Of a DNA stretch of 64,000 nt, positions 34,376-43,685 are shown in pieces. Position 1 is the first letter of the stretch; every line of letters starts with the position of its first letter. The stretch comes from Gillisia sp. (lineage in GTDB: Bacteria; Bacteroidota; Bacteroidia; Flavobacteriales; Flavobacteriaceae). The position numbers and the translations under genes were made by a program. The stretch lies in the NCBI GenBank assembly GCA_024635655.1, contig JAGXIL010000018.1, forward strand, positions 1-64,000. Direction: 5' to 3'. Under the pieces are notes generated by a model. It did no database searches, had not been told where the DNA came from, and saw nothing but the letters and a program-made list of their open reading frames with translations.

Positions 34376-35737
34376 ATGCGTTTGCTTCCCATTTTTATAC
34401 TGTTTCTTCTGATCGTTTCCTGTTCTGCAGAGAAATCAACCCCGGAATATGTAGTGATTTTCGGAGAATTGGATGGGTTTCAGGCAGATTCTCTGAACAT
34501 AAAAACAGATGCCAGATTCCGATACTATGAACAAGAGGAGGTGATGCGCAGCATTCCTGCGAAGGCTAAAGGCAGTTTCAGAGATACCCTCTTCCTGGAG
34601 GAAGGGCACTATCTGCTTCAGGTAGCTAATGAAAAAATATCCCTATTTTTAAAATCGGGATATAACCTTCAGCTTCAAATTAGCGAAGGGAATGTCTCAT
34701 TTCAGGGACCGGGAGGCAGGGAAAATAATTATTTAAAATCCAGGGATTCCCTGATCTCAGAGGTGGGAGGCAAAAATTATTACCAATACTTTTCCCATCT
34801 CCCGGAGGATGATTTTCTAGAACTTGCAGAGTCTCTGGAGAAGCAACGGCTTGATCTAATTGAGAGACATAGGGAAATTGCCCCAAAGCTTTTTAGAAGT
34901 GAATCTATTTGGGCCAGGGTAGAAAAGGCACATAAAATTCATAACTATTCCTTTACCCGGGTAACGGTGGATACCACCTATCAGGCTTCATCCACATATC
35001 CTGAACCTTTTTCCCATCTGGACCTTAATGATGAGGATCTCTTAAATGTGAGCCTCTTTCCCATTCTTATGTTTTCAGAATTTTGGCAAACTGCACAAGA
35101 ACAAAAGATTGAGGTCTGGGAATATGTTTTTATGGAGGAATTTCCTGTAACTAATCCCATTATAAAGGAAGAAGTACTTTTTGCCATAGCAAAATTTGCT
35201 ATGCATAGATTTGAAAAACTGGATGACTTCTATGCGGCTTCACACAAATTTTTTCAAAAAAAACAATACAAGGAAGAGGTTACTCAAAAGTATCTTGATC
35301 TTAAGGATCTCTCCCCCGGTAAACCTGCTCCCACCTTTTCAATGCATACCATGGAGGGGGAGATTATCACTTTGGAAGAGTTGCAAGGTAACCTTGTCTA
35401 CCTGGATTTTTGGTCTACCTCCTGCCGCCCATGTATTGAGGAAATGCCGGAGTTTAATGAACTTCAGGAAGCATTTAAAGATGAGCAAATTCGCTTTCTT
35501 TCTATTGGAATTAGAAGTAAAAAAGAAGGCTTAGCTAGAATAATAAAAGCTCACCAATTCAGGGGGATCCATTTGTACGATCCGGAACAGGAAGAAGCAA
35601 TTGTTAAAAAATATTCCGTTACAGGAGTCCCTCGATATGTGTTAATCGATAAAGAAGGCAGAGTCATAGAACACATGGCAAAACGCCCTTCTCACCCTGA
35701 ACTTGCCGGCCAGCTTACCCAATTATTAAAAGAATAA
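34376..35737 (+). CDS. TlpA family thiol-disulfide oxidoreductase, lipoprotein
   Basis: The 453-residue protein has a lipoprotein signal ending at LLIVSC (Cys16), a 300-residue N-terminal part of the DUF4369 type seen in Bacteroidota TlpA proteins, and a C-terminal thioredoxin domain (about 310-450). The active site is WSTSCRPCIEEMPEF, with both cysteines of CxxC; the cis-Pro loop is TGVPRYVLID. It probably reduces disulfides in the periplasm or at the outer membrane. The TPR gene starts one base after its stop. Confidence 0.92.
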   Translation: MRLLPIFILFLLIVSCSAEKSTPEYVVIFGELDGFQADSLNIKTDARFRYYEQEEVMRSIPAKAKGSFRDTLFLEEGHYLLQVANEKISLFLKSGYNLQLQISEGNVSFQGPGGRENNYLKSRDSLISEVGGKNYYQYFSHLPEDDFLELAESLEKQRLDLIERHREIAPKLFRSESIWARVEKAHKIHNYSFTRVTVDTTYQASSTYPEPFSHLDLNDEDLLNVSLFPILMFSEFWQTAQEQKIEVWEYVFMEEFPVTNPIIKEEVLFAIAKFAMHRFEKLDDFYAASHKFFQKKQYKEEVTQKYLDLKDLSPGKPAPTFSMHTMEGEIITLEELQGNLVYLDFWSTSCRPCIEEMPEFNELQEAFKDEQIRFLSIGIRSKKEGLARIIKAHQFRGIHLYDPEQEEAIVKKYSVTGVPRYVLIDKEGRVIEHMAKRPSHPELAGQLTQLLKE

Positions 35738-35738
35738 T

Positions 35739-36890
35739 ATGATAAGGATTGTAAATTTTTTTCTCCTTTTCGCTACTGCAGGCTCACTTATGGCTCAGCA
35801 AAGTGCCATTAACCTGGCAGATAGTTTATATGCCGTTGGAAAATATACAGCGGCCCTGGAGTCCCTGGAAAGTATTTCTCCCAGGACCGAGGCAGTTTCC
35901 CTAAAGTTGGCAAAATTCCAGATGTCACGCGGGCAAACAGCTGCCGCCCTTGAAAATTATAGATCCGTGCTTGATCAAAACCCGGATAGGGTGCTTACGG
36001 CGATCAATTATGCCGCTGCGCTGGTTAAGACAAACCAACTGCAGGCATCTGACAGTGTTTACCTTTCGCTGATAGAAAGATATCCGGACAATGCAAATTT
36101 CTATTATCAGCGCGGACTTATTGCAGAGCGCGAAGAGCGGGAAGAGGCGTTGGAATTATATAAGAAAACGGTAGACCTGGAAATCTCCCATCCGGGAGCG
36201 CTTTACAAATTAGCAAAATACGAACTGCAAAAGGGCAGCTATGATATGGCTAAAAATTACTGTCTTCTGGGGCTGGAAGTACATCCAGACAACGTTTCCC
36301 TGCTTTCTGTTCTTGGTCAAACATACTCGGCTATGGAACAATACAAAAAGGCAATTCCTGTATATGAAAAGCTGCTCACGCTGGGGCAGGAGAGCGAATT
36401 TATCTTAACAAAACTCGGTTACGCTTATTACCAGGAGAGGGATCTTAAAGCAGCCATAGAGATCTATAAAAGGGCACTGGAATTAGAAGACCGGAATTCT
36501 GCAGTGCATTATACCCTGGGCAAATTATACGCGACAACCCTGGAGCTTGATAAATCTGAAGCCCATCTGCTCATGTCCATACTTATAAAAAAACAGGCAG
36601 TAGATGCTGAATATCTTAGCCTTGGCCTTACCTATAAGCTGAAAAAGCAATACAAAGATGCCTATGATTATTTGAACAAGGCCCTGGAAGAAAATCCCCA
36701 AAATGAGCGGGCATTGTATGAAAGAGCCATTGCAGCCGATAATTATTTTGAGGATATCACCACCAGGATCAATTTCTATAAAGCATATCTCTCTCAATAT
36801 GAAACAACAGGAAATGAAGATCTGCGCTACCTCGCAAAAACGAGGATAAGGGATCTAAAGAAAGAGCAACATTTGGCAGTCGGGGAATGA
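35739..36890 (+). CDS. Tetratricopeptide repeat protein, secreted
   Basis: The 383-residue protein has a signal peptide (FFLLFATAGSLMAQ) and at least eight TPR units across about residues 20-360 (for example ALYKLAKYELQKGSYDMA, SLLSVLGQTYSAMEQYKKAIPVYE, FILTKLGYAYYQERDLKAAIEIYKRAL). No catalytic domain is seen. It is tightly packed in the operon (1-bp gap before, 58 bp after), so it may scaffold the redox partners on either side. Confidence 0.9.
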   Translation: MIRIVNFFLLFATAGSLMAQQSAINLADSLYAVGKYTAALESLESISPRTEAVSLKLAKFQMSRGQTAAALENYRSVLDQNPDRVLTAINYAAALVKTNQLQASDSVYLSLIERYPDNANFYYQRGLIAEREEREEALELYKKTVDLEISHPGALYKLAKYELQKGSYDMAKNYCLLGLEVHPDNVSLLSVLGQTYSAMEQYKKAIPVYEKLLTLGQESEFILTKLGYAYYQERDLKAAIEIYKRALELEDRNSAVHYTLGKLYATTLELDKSEAHLLMSILIKKQAVDAEYLSLGLTYKLKKQYKDAYDYLNKALEENPQNERALYERAIAADNYFEDITTRINFYKAYLSQYETTGNEDLRYLAKTRIRDLKKEQHLAVGE

Positions 36891-36948
36891 GAAGAACGAA
36901 GACAGAAGTTTTTTTTCATACCTTTTAATTTAATTTAACGGAACCGGC

Positions 36949-37965
36949 ATGATTTCAAAAACACTACTTTTCCTTTGTTTTATAACGGCAAATCTCCTTT
37001 TGGCCCAAAACAACGAATTTTCACTTACCGGAAAGACAGCCGATTTTGAAGATGGCACCTACTTATATTTCCGGGATTTAGTCAATGGAGGGGAAATAGA
37101 TTCTGCTATGGTGCGCAACAACACCTTCCGGTTTACAACAGATCTCCCGGAGCCTGTTTTATATGTAATGCTGTTCACTAAAGACAAAACAAAGTTTGTT
37201 GAGTTGTGGCTGGAGGAGAATGCTATGACCTTTGATGCTACAAATGGGGATTTTAAAGATGCAGAGGTCACAGGCTCAAAAAATCACACTCTTGCCCGAT
37301 TCGTTCGGAATGAAGTTTATGCTGATGTAAAGACAACTTCAAGGGATATAATAAATCAAAGGGAGAAAGATTTTATAAAAGATCATCCAGATGCCTTAGT
37401 GAGTGCTTATGTTTTGGTAATGGCCCAAAGAGATTGGTGGCAGGCAGAAGTCGCTGAGTATTACTCAAAACTTTCTCCGGAGATACAGACATCTTCTTTA
37501 GGAATGAAGGTTGCAAAATATTTAGAAAAGGATATTGCCGAAGTTGGAGAACAGTTTGCCGACCTAAAGGTGCTGAATTCCGTCGGGGAGGAAGTAAAGA
37601 TATCTGATCTAATTGGAAAACTAACTCTAATGCAATTCTGGTCTTCCAGCTGTGGTTCCAGTAGAAAAATGAACGTAACAACGCTAACGGAGATCTACCC
37701 CAGGTATAAAACTGAAGGTCTTGAAATTATTACCGTTTCACAGGATAAAAGAAAGGACGCCTGGATGAAAGCGATACAGGAGGATGAATTCAATTGGCCT
37801 GAGCTAAACAATCTGCATAGTCCCGACCAACAGGCGTTTAAAGCATATGGGGTTTCGTCTACACCTTCAAATTTTCTGATCAATAGCCACGGTGTAATTG
37901 TAGCACGAAATCTTATGGGAGATGAGGTAGAAAGCAAAATAAAAGAGTATTTGGCAGAGGAGTAG
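36949..37965 (+). CDS. TlpA-like redoxin lipid-free secreted protein with degenerate CxxC
   Basis: A 338-residue protein with signal peptide (LLFLCFITANLLLAQ), an N-terminal DUF4369-like domain (FSLTGKTADFEDGTYLYFRD...) and a C-terminal thioredoxin-fold domain (about 210-338). At the active site the sequence is FWSSSCGSSRKMNV: the first Cys is kept but the second of CxxC is Ser. The cis-Pro loop is VSSTPSNFLIN. It therefore cannot do ordinary dithiol chemistry and may work as a monothiol, peroxidase-like or binding protein. It closes the operon started by blaI. Confidence 0.85.
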   Translation: MISKTLLFLCFITANLLLAQNNEFSLTGKTADFEDGTYLYFRDLVNGGEIDSAMVRNNTFRFTTDLPEPVLYVMLFTKDKTKFVELWLEENAMTFDATNGDFKDAEVTGSKNHTLARFVRNEVYADVKTTSRDIINQREKDFIKDHPDALVSAYVLVMAQRDWWQAEVAEYYSKLSPEIQTSSLGMKVAKYLEKDIAEVGEQFADLKVLNSVGEEVKISDLIGKLTLMQFWSSSCGSSRKMNVTTLTEIYPRYKTEGLEIITVSQDKRKDAWMKAIQEDEFNWPELNNLHSPDQQAFKAYGVSSTPSNFLINSHGVIVARNLMGDEVESKIKEYLAEE

Positions 37966-38134
37966 CAACCTCCAAGTCTAAAACCGGTTTATTTAAAAAA
38001 TTCTTGTAGATTTAACCATTCCCTACAATAATCATTTCCATATTTAATTAGCAGCACCTAAGCATATTCTTCGGAATGATGTATAGGTTGTTTTATTTGT
38101 GCGTTGGCAACAAGCTCAAAAATTTATCCCATAA

Positions 38135-38674
38135 ATGAATCTTGATAAAAAAGATAAGATTGAAATATTTGAAAATGCCATAAGCTGGGTTGTGGTTCTT
38201 GCAATGTTTATATACGGCGGAGCAAAATTAAGTCAATTCGATGGAGGGGCGGAAATTGATAAAACTGTTTCTGAATTATCCGGAATGGAGTTGATGTGGG
38301 CCTTTTATGGGTATTCCCAATCATTTGCTTTGACTATTGGATTTTTTGAAATCATTGGAGGAATTCTGATCTTAATAAAAAAAACGCGGATAATTGGCTG
38401 CTTGTTTACATCCACCATTTTAATTAACGTTATTCTTCAGGACATATATTTCGAAGTTCACCCGGGAGCTTTAAAAGCCGCTATTCTCTACCAATTACTG
38501 ATATTGATTGTTCTATGGCTTCATAGGAGAAAACTTATTCAAGGCTTAAAAGCATTATTGGGATCTAATAAAATTAATCAAACGAAAACAAAGCTTCTCG
38601 TAAAACTTCTCATTGCTTTTGTCTTGTTTATTGGGCTGAGAATATTGGAATATTACATAACTATAAAATGGTAA
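38135..38674 (+). CDS. DoxX-like integral membrane protein
   Basis: The 179-residue protein has five hydrophobic segments; the first four (AISWVVVLAMFIYGGAKL, FALTIGFFEIIGGILILI, IIGCLFTSTILINVIL, AAILYQLLILIVLWLH) follow the DoxX four-helix plan, with an extra C-terminal helix. Family members are poorly understood. This is the first gene of a more AT-rich accessory stretch running to about 44 kb. A 168-bp gap without features separates it from the redoxin gene. Confidence 0.7.
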   Translation: MNLDKKDKIEIFENAISWVVVLAMFIYGGAKLSQFDGGAEIDKTVSELSGMELMWAFYGYSQSFALTIGFFEIIGGILILIKKTRIIGCLFTSTILINVILQDIYFEVHPGALKAAILYQLLILIVLWLHRRKLIQGLKALLGSNKINQTKTKLLVKLLIAFVLFIGLRILEYYITIKW

Positions 38675-38834
38675 AGCCAGTTGCCAATAACATATTAAAA
38701 ACAATGCTAAAACCTGTGTCAAATCGAAGTTCCATACTCGCTTGTAATGTTTGGTTGTCTTGCAGACAATCAATCTCGCCCGCTCGTACAGTTTTTACAC
38801 GGGACGTTGTCCTAAACTGATTAAATTATAACCT

Positions 38835-39398
38835 GTGAACAGATTATTTAAAGTAGGAGCTTATTTCATATCAATTATTTTACTTGTTTCTTGTGGTACA
38901 AATAAGATCGTAACTGAAAATAAAGGAGTAAATACAAAACTTAATTCGAAATACAAAAAAAGTAGAAAAACATACTATGGGTCATTGAACAAAACTGAAT
39001 ACAGAGAATTGATGAATAAACTGGAGACAGAATTTAAAACCACAATTCCTAATGGTAAATCTATTCTGGTGAATTTTACCCAAAAAGCACCGAACTGCAT
39101 TTCTGTTCAATTTAGCAAAAAAAGGAACGAACTATTAACCAGTAATAGTATAAGAATCTCATGGCGAATAAGTTCTAACAATAATGTTACTGATTTTTTT
39201 GTGTACACCAAAGATTCCTATCACAGAGATATTTTTGAGAAATTATCAGAATTTATATTGGATTCGGGATTTTTTCATGAAAATGTATTTACTGAACACG
39301 AAAATTGTGAAGGATTTTTGCTAGTAAAACCTACCGGAGAATTTTATAAATATTATGGAGAAGATTACTATTCAAAAATCCAGGAGTTCCTTAATTGA
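38835..39398 (+). CDS. Lipoprotein of unknown function
   Basis: A 187-residue protein starting at a GTG (38835), the only start before the lipobox IILLVSC (Cys20). The mature part is rich in Lys, Asn, Thr and Ser with predicted mixed alpha/beta content; I recognise no family. The start is preceded by CGGGACGTT at 38800-38808, which also precedes the gene at 40805. Base composition is more AT-rich than the neighbouring core genes, suggesting later acquisition. Confidence 0.65.
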   Translation: MNRLFKVGAYFISIILLVSCGTNKIVTENKGVNTKLNSKYKKSRKTYYGSLNKTEYRELMNKLETEFKTTIPNGKSILVNFTQKAPNCISVQFSKKRNELLTSNSIRISWRISSNNNVTDFFVYTKDSYHRDIFEKLSEFILDSGFFHENVFTEHENCEGFLLVKPTGEFYKYYGEDYYSKIQEFLN

Positions 39399-39493
39399 AA
39401 AGGGAAATCCACCGTACCTGTACTTCTTGGACAATGTTTGCAAAGAGAAAACGAAAAAAGAACATTTAATGGATAACTGTTAGTCAGAATTTC

Positions 39494-40120
39494 ATGAAAC
39501 AGATTGTATTTACTTTATTTTTTATTTTGTGTATTAATTTGGTTAACGCACAATGGTCAGAAAATAATGCCATATACCACAGCAGTGAATTATCTATGGG
39601 AAACTATCTTGGGGTAGATCTAAATGCAAACTATGTATTAAGAGAAAAATACTCATTTAAGATCGGATATTCCGGTTTTATACGAAAACCTCATTCTGCA
39701 CCGGAAAATTATAATTCCGGATTTTTTGGCGCTATAGCATTTGGTTTAGCCAATCCATATGACCAATTGGGGAATCTTCAGCTATTAGCAGGTAGAATTT
39801 ATTCGTTAAACAAAAAGGGAACTATTAGAGCAAACCTATCCTTAGGAATTGGTTATACCGCAATTAAAGAACCAACTAACTGGCAACCGGTAGAAGGAAG
39901 TTTTATTACTCAAAATTATTCTTTTGATTATGACAGGTACCATACTTTCAGTTTGATAATAAATCCTAAAATAGAATTTCCATTTACAAGGTTTTATGGT
40001 CTTTCTCTTTCACCACTGGTACAAGTCAATAAGGACCGTGTATATTATGGAATTGGAATTGGTCAGATGATTGGATTATTAAGAAAGAAAACCAAGGACA
40101 AACCTGAAGTAGTAAACTAA
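39494..40120 (+). CDS. Secreted beta-rich protein, probably outer-membrane barrel
   Basis: The 208-residue protein begins with a signal peptide (IVFTLFFILCINLVNAQ). The mature part has alternating strands with aromatic girdle residues (YVLREKYSFKIGYSGFIRK, FAIAFGLANPYDQ-like segment, YHTFSLIINPKIEFPF, YYGIGIGQMIGLL), as in small barrels, although the C-terminal KPEVVN is not a typical Phe end. Function unknown. It belongs to the accessory run of envelope proteins. Confidence 0.65.
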   Translation: MKQIVFTLFFILCINLVNAQWSENNAIYHSSELSMGNYLGVDLNANYVLREKYSFKIGYSGFIRKPHSAPENYNSGFFGAIAFGLANPYDQLGNLQLLAGRIYSLNKKGTIRANLSLGIGYTAIKEPTNWQPVEGSFITQNYSFDYDRYHTFSLIINPKIEFPFTRFYGLSLSPLVQVNKDRVYYGIGIGQMIGLLRKKTKDKPEVVN

Positions 40121-40179
40121 CCAAAATAATGTATAAAAACAATGGTACCTTGGTGCTTAATCGACTATAAATCTATAAA

Positions 40180-40683
40180 ATGAAAAAATTACTAAGTCTT
40201 CTAATTGTAATCCTGCTTATCAGTTGTTCAGATAAAAAGGTTGATAAACATACTGATTTAAGCACCAGTCATAAAAACACCATAAATCAATCAGAGGAAA
40301 ACTGGACTGACTTTGACACCAAAGATTCCATTCCAAAAGTACTCAGTGAGGCTCTTTTAAATATAACCAACGGACATTTCGAATTGGCTGATCCCAACGA
40401 AAGGTATAATGCTACTGATGTTATAATAGACTCTTTGCCCAGACAGAAATTAAGTCTATTATCAAGAAAAGGAAATGACTGGAGATTGACCTACATTCAG
40501 GGAGGCTTTGGGAAATATTATGTCTATGCACAATGCAGGATCAGAAATGATTCTATTTATGATCTTAGAATGGCAGAATCAATTATAATACTTGAGAATA
40601 ATGATAGCATTGACAAATATATGTTAGAGAAAAAACTTGAACTGAAAGAGGCCAATATAAACATGAAGCAAAAGAGCATATAA
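40180..40683 (+). CDS. Lipoprotein of unknown function
   Basis: A 167-residue protein with lipobox VILLISC (Cys16), then a polar Asn/Ser/Lys stretch and a compact domain (about 60-160) with strands such as WRLTYIQGGFGKYYVYAQCRIRNDSIYDLRM. No family recognised. AT-rich, 59 bp after the previous gene. Confidence 0.65.
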   Translation: MKKLLSLLIVILLISCSDKKVDKHTDLSTSHKNTINQSEENWTDFDTKDSIPKVLSEALLNITNGHFELADPNERYNATDVIIDSLPRQKLSLLSRKGNDWRLTYIQGGFGKYYVYAQCRIRNDSIYDLRMAESIIILENNDSIDKYMLEKKLELKEANINMKQKSI

Positions 40684-40804
40684 AATAAATTTGAAATGAG
40701 AAATCCCCTGTCTGTTACGCCCAATTTTATTCCGGACAGATCAAACCTCCCGGCTCACCAAGTATAAAAACGGGACGTTCTGCAAAATTTTTAAAGTACA
40801 TATT

Positions 40805-42625
40805 ATGAAATACAGTTTATTAATTCTTCTCATTCTAATTCTTCTTCAATCGTGCTCAAGCGTCCCTAAACCTAATAATTTATCCGGTAATATTAAAAAA
40901 GTAGAATCCAGTCTTATAAATCCGGTATTCTTTGAAGGTGATCCTACCTGGTCTATAGAAGAACGCATGGAGCACTATGGTGTTCCCGGGGTAAGCATAG
41001 CCGTAATTAACAATAGCGAAATTGAGTTTGTGAAATCCTATGGGGTAATGGATAAAGAAAGTAAATCTCCAGTTACCAGGGAAACACTTTTTCAAGCAGG
41101 GTCAATTAGTAAACCGGTAGCTGCATACGGGGCCTTACGGCTGATGGAACAAAATAAAATTAATTTAGATGAAGATATCAATTCCTACCTGACATCCTGG
41201 AAGTTGCCGGAAAATGAGTTTACCAAAGAGAAGAAGGTCACTCTTAAAAACCTTCTCAACCATTCCGGAGGAGTCACGGTTCATGGCTTTTATGGCTATA
41301 GATCTGATCTCCCATTGCCTACATTGGTTGAAATTTTAAATGGAAATTCTCCGGCTAATTCAGATGCGATTTTGGTTGATAAAGTTCCGGAAGAAGGGTT
41401 CCGGTATTCCGGAGGTGGATTTACAATTGTACAGCAAATGATGATCGATATTGAGGAAAAGACATTTCCTTTACTAATGGAAGAATTAGTTCTTCAACCC
41501 TTAAAAATGAACAACAGCACCTATGATCAGCCTCTTCAACAGGTGCAACTAAAAACTGCTGCAACCGGTTATTTAGCTGATGGGTCAATGGTTTTAGGTA
41601 AAAGCTTTAGATATCCTGAAATGGCCGCTGCAGGATTATGGTCAACAGCAGAAGATCTGGCAAAATTTGCTATAGATATCCAGCAAACCCTTAAAGGAAA
41701 AACAAATACGGTAGTTTCTCAAACCACAACAAATGAAATGCTTACGCCTTTGATGGAAGGTGGTGGCCCGGCCCTGGGAATCAACATATCTAATATGAAA
41801 AATGAAACCTATTTTTTCCATAATGGAGAGATTCAGGGATTTAATAGTGAATTAATTGCGCATAAAGAAAAAGGTTACGGGGTGGTAGTATTAATAAATT
41901 CGAACCATCCCGAATTTATTTCAGAATTGATTAGATCTGTTGCACTTACCTATAATTGGGATGGGTATGTTACCCGGTTTAAAAAATTAAAACCAGATCT
42001 TAAGGAAATTGAAAAAATTGAAGGGCGCTACAGGTTAAATGATGAAAATATCATTGAGATATATAAAAATGAAAATCAGCTCTTCAGAAAAAACCTGGGT
42101 GAAAAACCAGTGGAGTTACTAAAAATTTCAGACACAGCATATGTTAGCAGAGAAGATAAAGACCGGGTTGTTCAATTCATTTTAGATCCCGAAAAGGATA
42201 ATTACAATATGATCATCCGTTATCATAGTGGCTACCTGGATTCTTCTTTAACTCAAATGAAAGGAAATGACAAATTACCTATTGAGTTACTCGAATCCGG
42301 AGATTATGATCAGGCTCTCGTAAGATATAAAGAATTAAAAAAGAAGGATCCCAATAATTCGGCTATTTTAGAAGACAATATAAACAGATTAGGTTACCAT
42401 TTTCTCAACTTAAATAATATAAATTTATCCCAGGCTATTTTTAAAGTGAACACCTTGCTCTATCCTCATAGTTCGAACGTTTATGACAGCTATGCAGAAG
42501 CTAGTATGAAAATGGGAGATCTTGATCTGGCTATTGAAAACTATAAAACATCGCTTAATCTTGATCCCCAAAATAAGAATGCCCATAATAAGATTGAGGA
42601 GTTGCAAAAAAGGAAAGCAGAATAA
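40805..42625 (+). CDS. Serine beta-lactamase-like hydrolase with C-terminal TPRs, lipoprotein
   Basis: The 606-residue protein has a lipobox LLQSC (Cys17) and a class C beta-lactamase/DD-peptidase-like domain (about 45-390). The nucleophile motif is GSISKPVAA (Ser100, Lys103), followed by the YSG triad variant in FRYSGGGFTIVQQ, and FFHNGEIQGFNS in the position of KTG. Residues about 400-490 resemble the DUF3471-type domain found after such hydrolases; the end carries two or three TPR units (GDLDLAIENYKTSLNLDPQNKNAHNKI). It may act on peptidoglycan fragments or esters; resistance is not implied. Confidence 0.88.
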   Translation: MKYSLLILLILILLQSCSSVPKPNNLSGNIKKVESSLINPVFFEGDPTWSIEERMEHYGVPGVSIAVINNSEIEFVKSYGVMDKESKSPVTRETLFQAGSISKPVAAYGALRLMEQNKINLDEDINSYLTSWKLPENEFTKEKKVTLKNLLNHSGGVTVHGFYGYRSDLPLPTLVEILNGNSPANSDAILVDKVPEEGFRYSGGGFTIVQQMMIDIEEKTFPLLMEELVLQPLKMNNSTYDQPLQQVQLKTAATGYLADGSMVLGKSFRYPEMAAAGLWSTAEDLAKFAIDIQQTLKGKTNTVVSQTTTNEMLTPLMEGGGPALGINISNMKNETYFFHNGEIQGFNSELIAHKEKGYGVVVLINSNHPEFISELIRSVALTYNWDGYVTRFKKLKPDLKEIEKIEGRYRLNDENIIEIYKNENQLFRKNLGEKPVELLKISDTAYVSREDKDRVVQFILDPEKDNYNMIIRYHSGYLDSSLTQMKGNDKLPIELLESGDYDQALVRYKELKKKDPNNSAILEDNINRLGYHFLNLNNINLSQAIFKVNTLLYPHSSNVYDSYAEASMKMGDLDLAIENYKTSLNLDPQNKNAHNKIEELQKRKAE

Positions 42626-42745
42626 AAATAATATAGGTGAACTTGAATATAAGTTCAAAGGTTCGTGCTAACCGTACGCAACTTTATGGCACCTTTTAAT
42701 TGCAAAAGATCAAAAATTGCTTTAAATAATAATAAGTATGCTTCA

Positions 42746-43390
42746 ATGAAGATCAAGGAATTGGTACTGCTCATCATAGGTTTGTTTTTCTCCCTGAATC
42801 TAAATGCACAAAATGAACTGAAAATCGGTGTCAATGCGGGAATGACCTATCCGGATATCAGAGGCCACGAATATGCCAAATACAATAATTTTAAGCTGGG
42901 ATATTTATTGGGGGTAACATTTGATTATTATCTCACAGAAGATCTGTCACTAAAGGCCAATGTCAATTACGAGAGGAAAATTAAGAAATTGGAGGTAACA
43001 TATTATGATTACGAAGCGGAGGAAACGGGGAAACAAAGTTTCAGAGAAATTTATGAGTATATAAACTTACCTGTTTTATTGAAATACGAATTTGTCAATT
43101 CTGGTTTTTTTGTAAATGGGGGGCCTTTTGTGAACTATTTGCTCAATTACAGAATCAAACCAAACGGTTCGATTGACGAGAGTAATGTTTTGACAGAACA
43201 GAAAAAAATAGATTTCGGATTATCCGCGGGTATTGGAACCATAATAGCGCTCAATGAGAAAAATGACCTGACCATTGAAATTAGAGATGACCTGGGATTA
43301 ATAGATACAGGCGGCGTACCTAAACACGTGGGAGGAACCGTAAAAACTAATGTTATTAAATTGATATTAGGCTGGAATCTGGGAATATAA
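42746..43390 (+). CDS. Porin family / PorT-like outer membrane barrel protein
   Basis: From the ATG at 42746 the protein is 214 residues, with a signal peptide (LVLLIIGLFFSLNLNAQ). The mature part starts with LKIGVNAGMTYPDI and contains strands such as LGYLLGVTFDYYLTEDLSLKANVNYERK and ends in VIKLILGWNLGI, as in outer-membrane barrels with the DUF (porin-like) fold. The in-frame upstream extension (42665) is not supported. Role unknown. Confidence 0.82.
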   Translation: MKIKELVLLIIGLFFSLNLNAQNELKIGVNAGMTYPDIRGHEYAKYNNFKLGYLLGVTFDYYLTEDLSLKANVNYERKIKKLEVTYYDYEAEETGKQSFREIYEYINLPVLLKYEFVNSGFFVNGGPFVNYLLNYRIKPNGSIDESNVLTEQKKIDFGLSAGIGTIIALNEKNDLTIEIRDDLGLIDTGGVPKHVGGTVKTNVIKLILGWNLGI

Positions 43391-43685
43391 ATTGCAGTAT
43401 TGGTTAATGATTTGTCCTCTGATTAAAAGGAAATTCGGACTATAGCTGATTTAATGCTGTCAAGGAATTTTCCATGGCGCCCAGGTAGCGGAGAATTAAG
43501 AAGCCCTGTGTAAAACTTTTGAAAGTCTTATTGGAAAAACTGAAAAGTTCTTACGGCGGTATTTAACATTGGATTTTAATATTCATTAACCAAAAGAATT
43601 ACAGGAAATTAAACAGGTGCTCCCTTCATTATCTTTTCAAATTCACTATTTTTGGATTTTTAAAATCAAGTGTCAAATTCCTTTC

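Noticed and set aside
38097-40785. Integron cassette array
   Set aside because: There are short unknown genes in one direction, but no integrase in the window, and the repeated joint is only nine bases seen twice, without attC-like inverted arms.
40805-42625. Beta-lactamase resistance gene
   Set aside because: The serine hydrolase fold with TPR tail is a general class C-like family; nothing indicates antibiotic hydrolysis.
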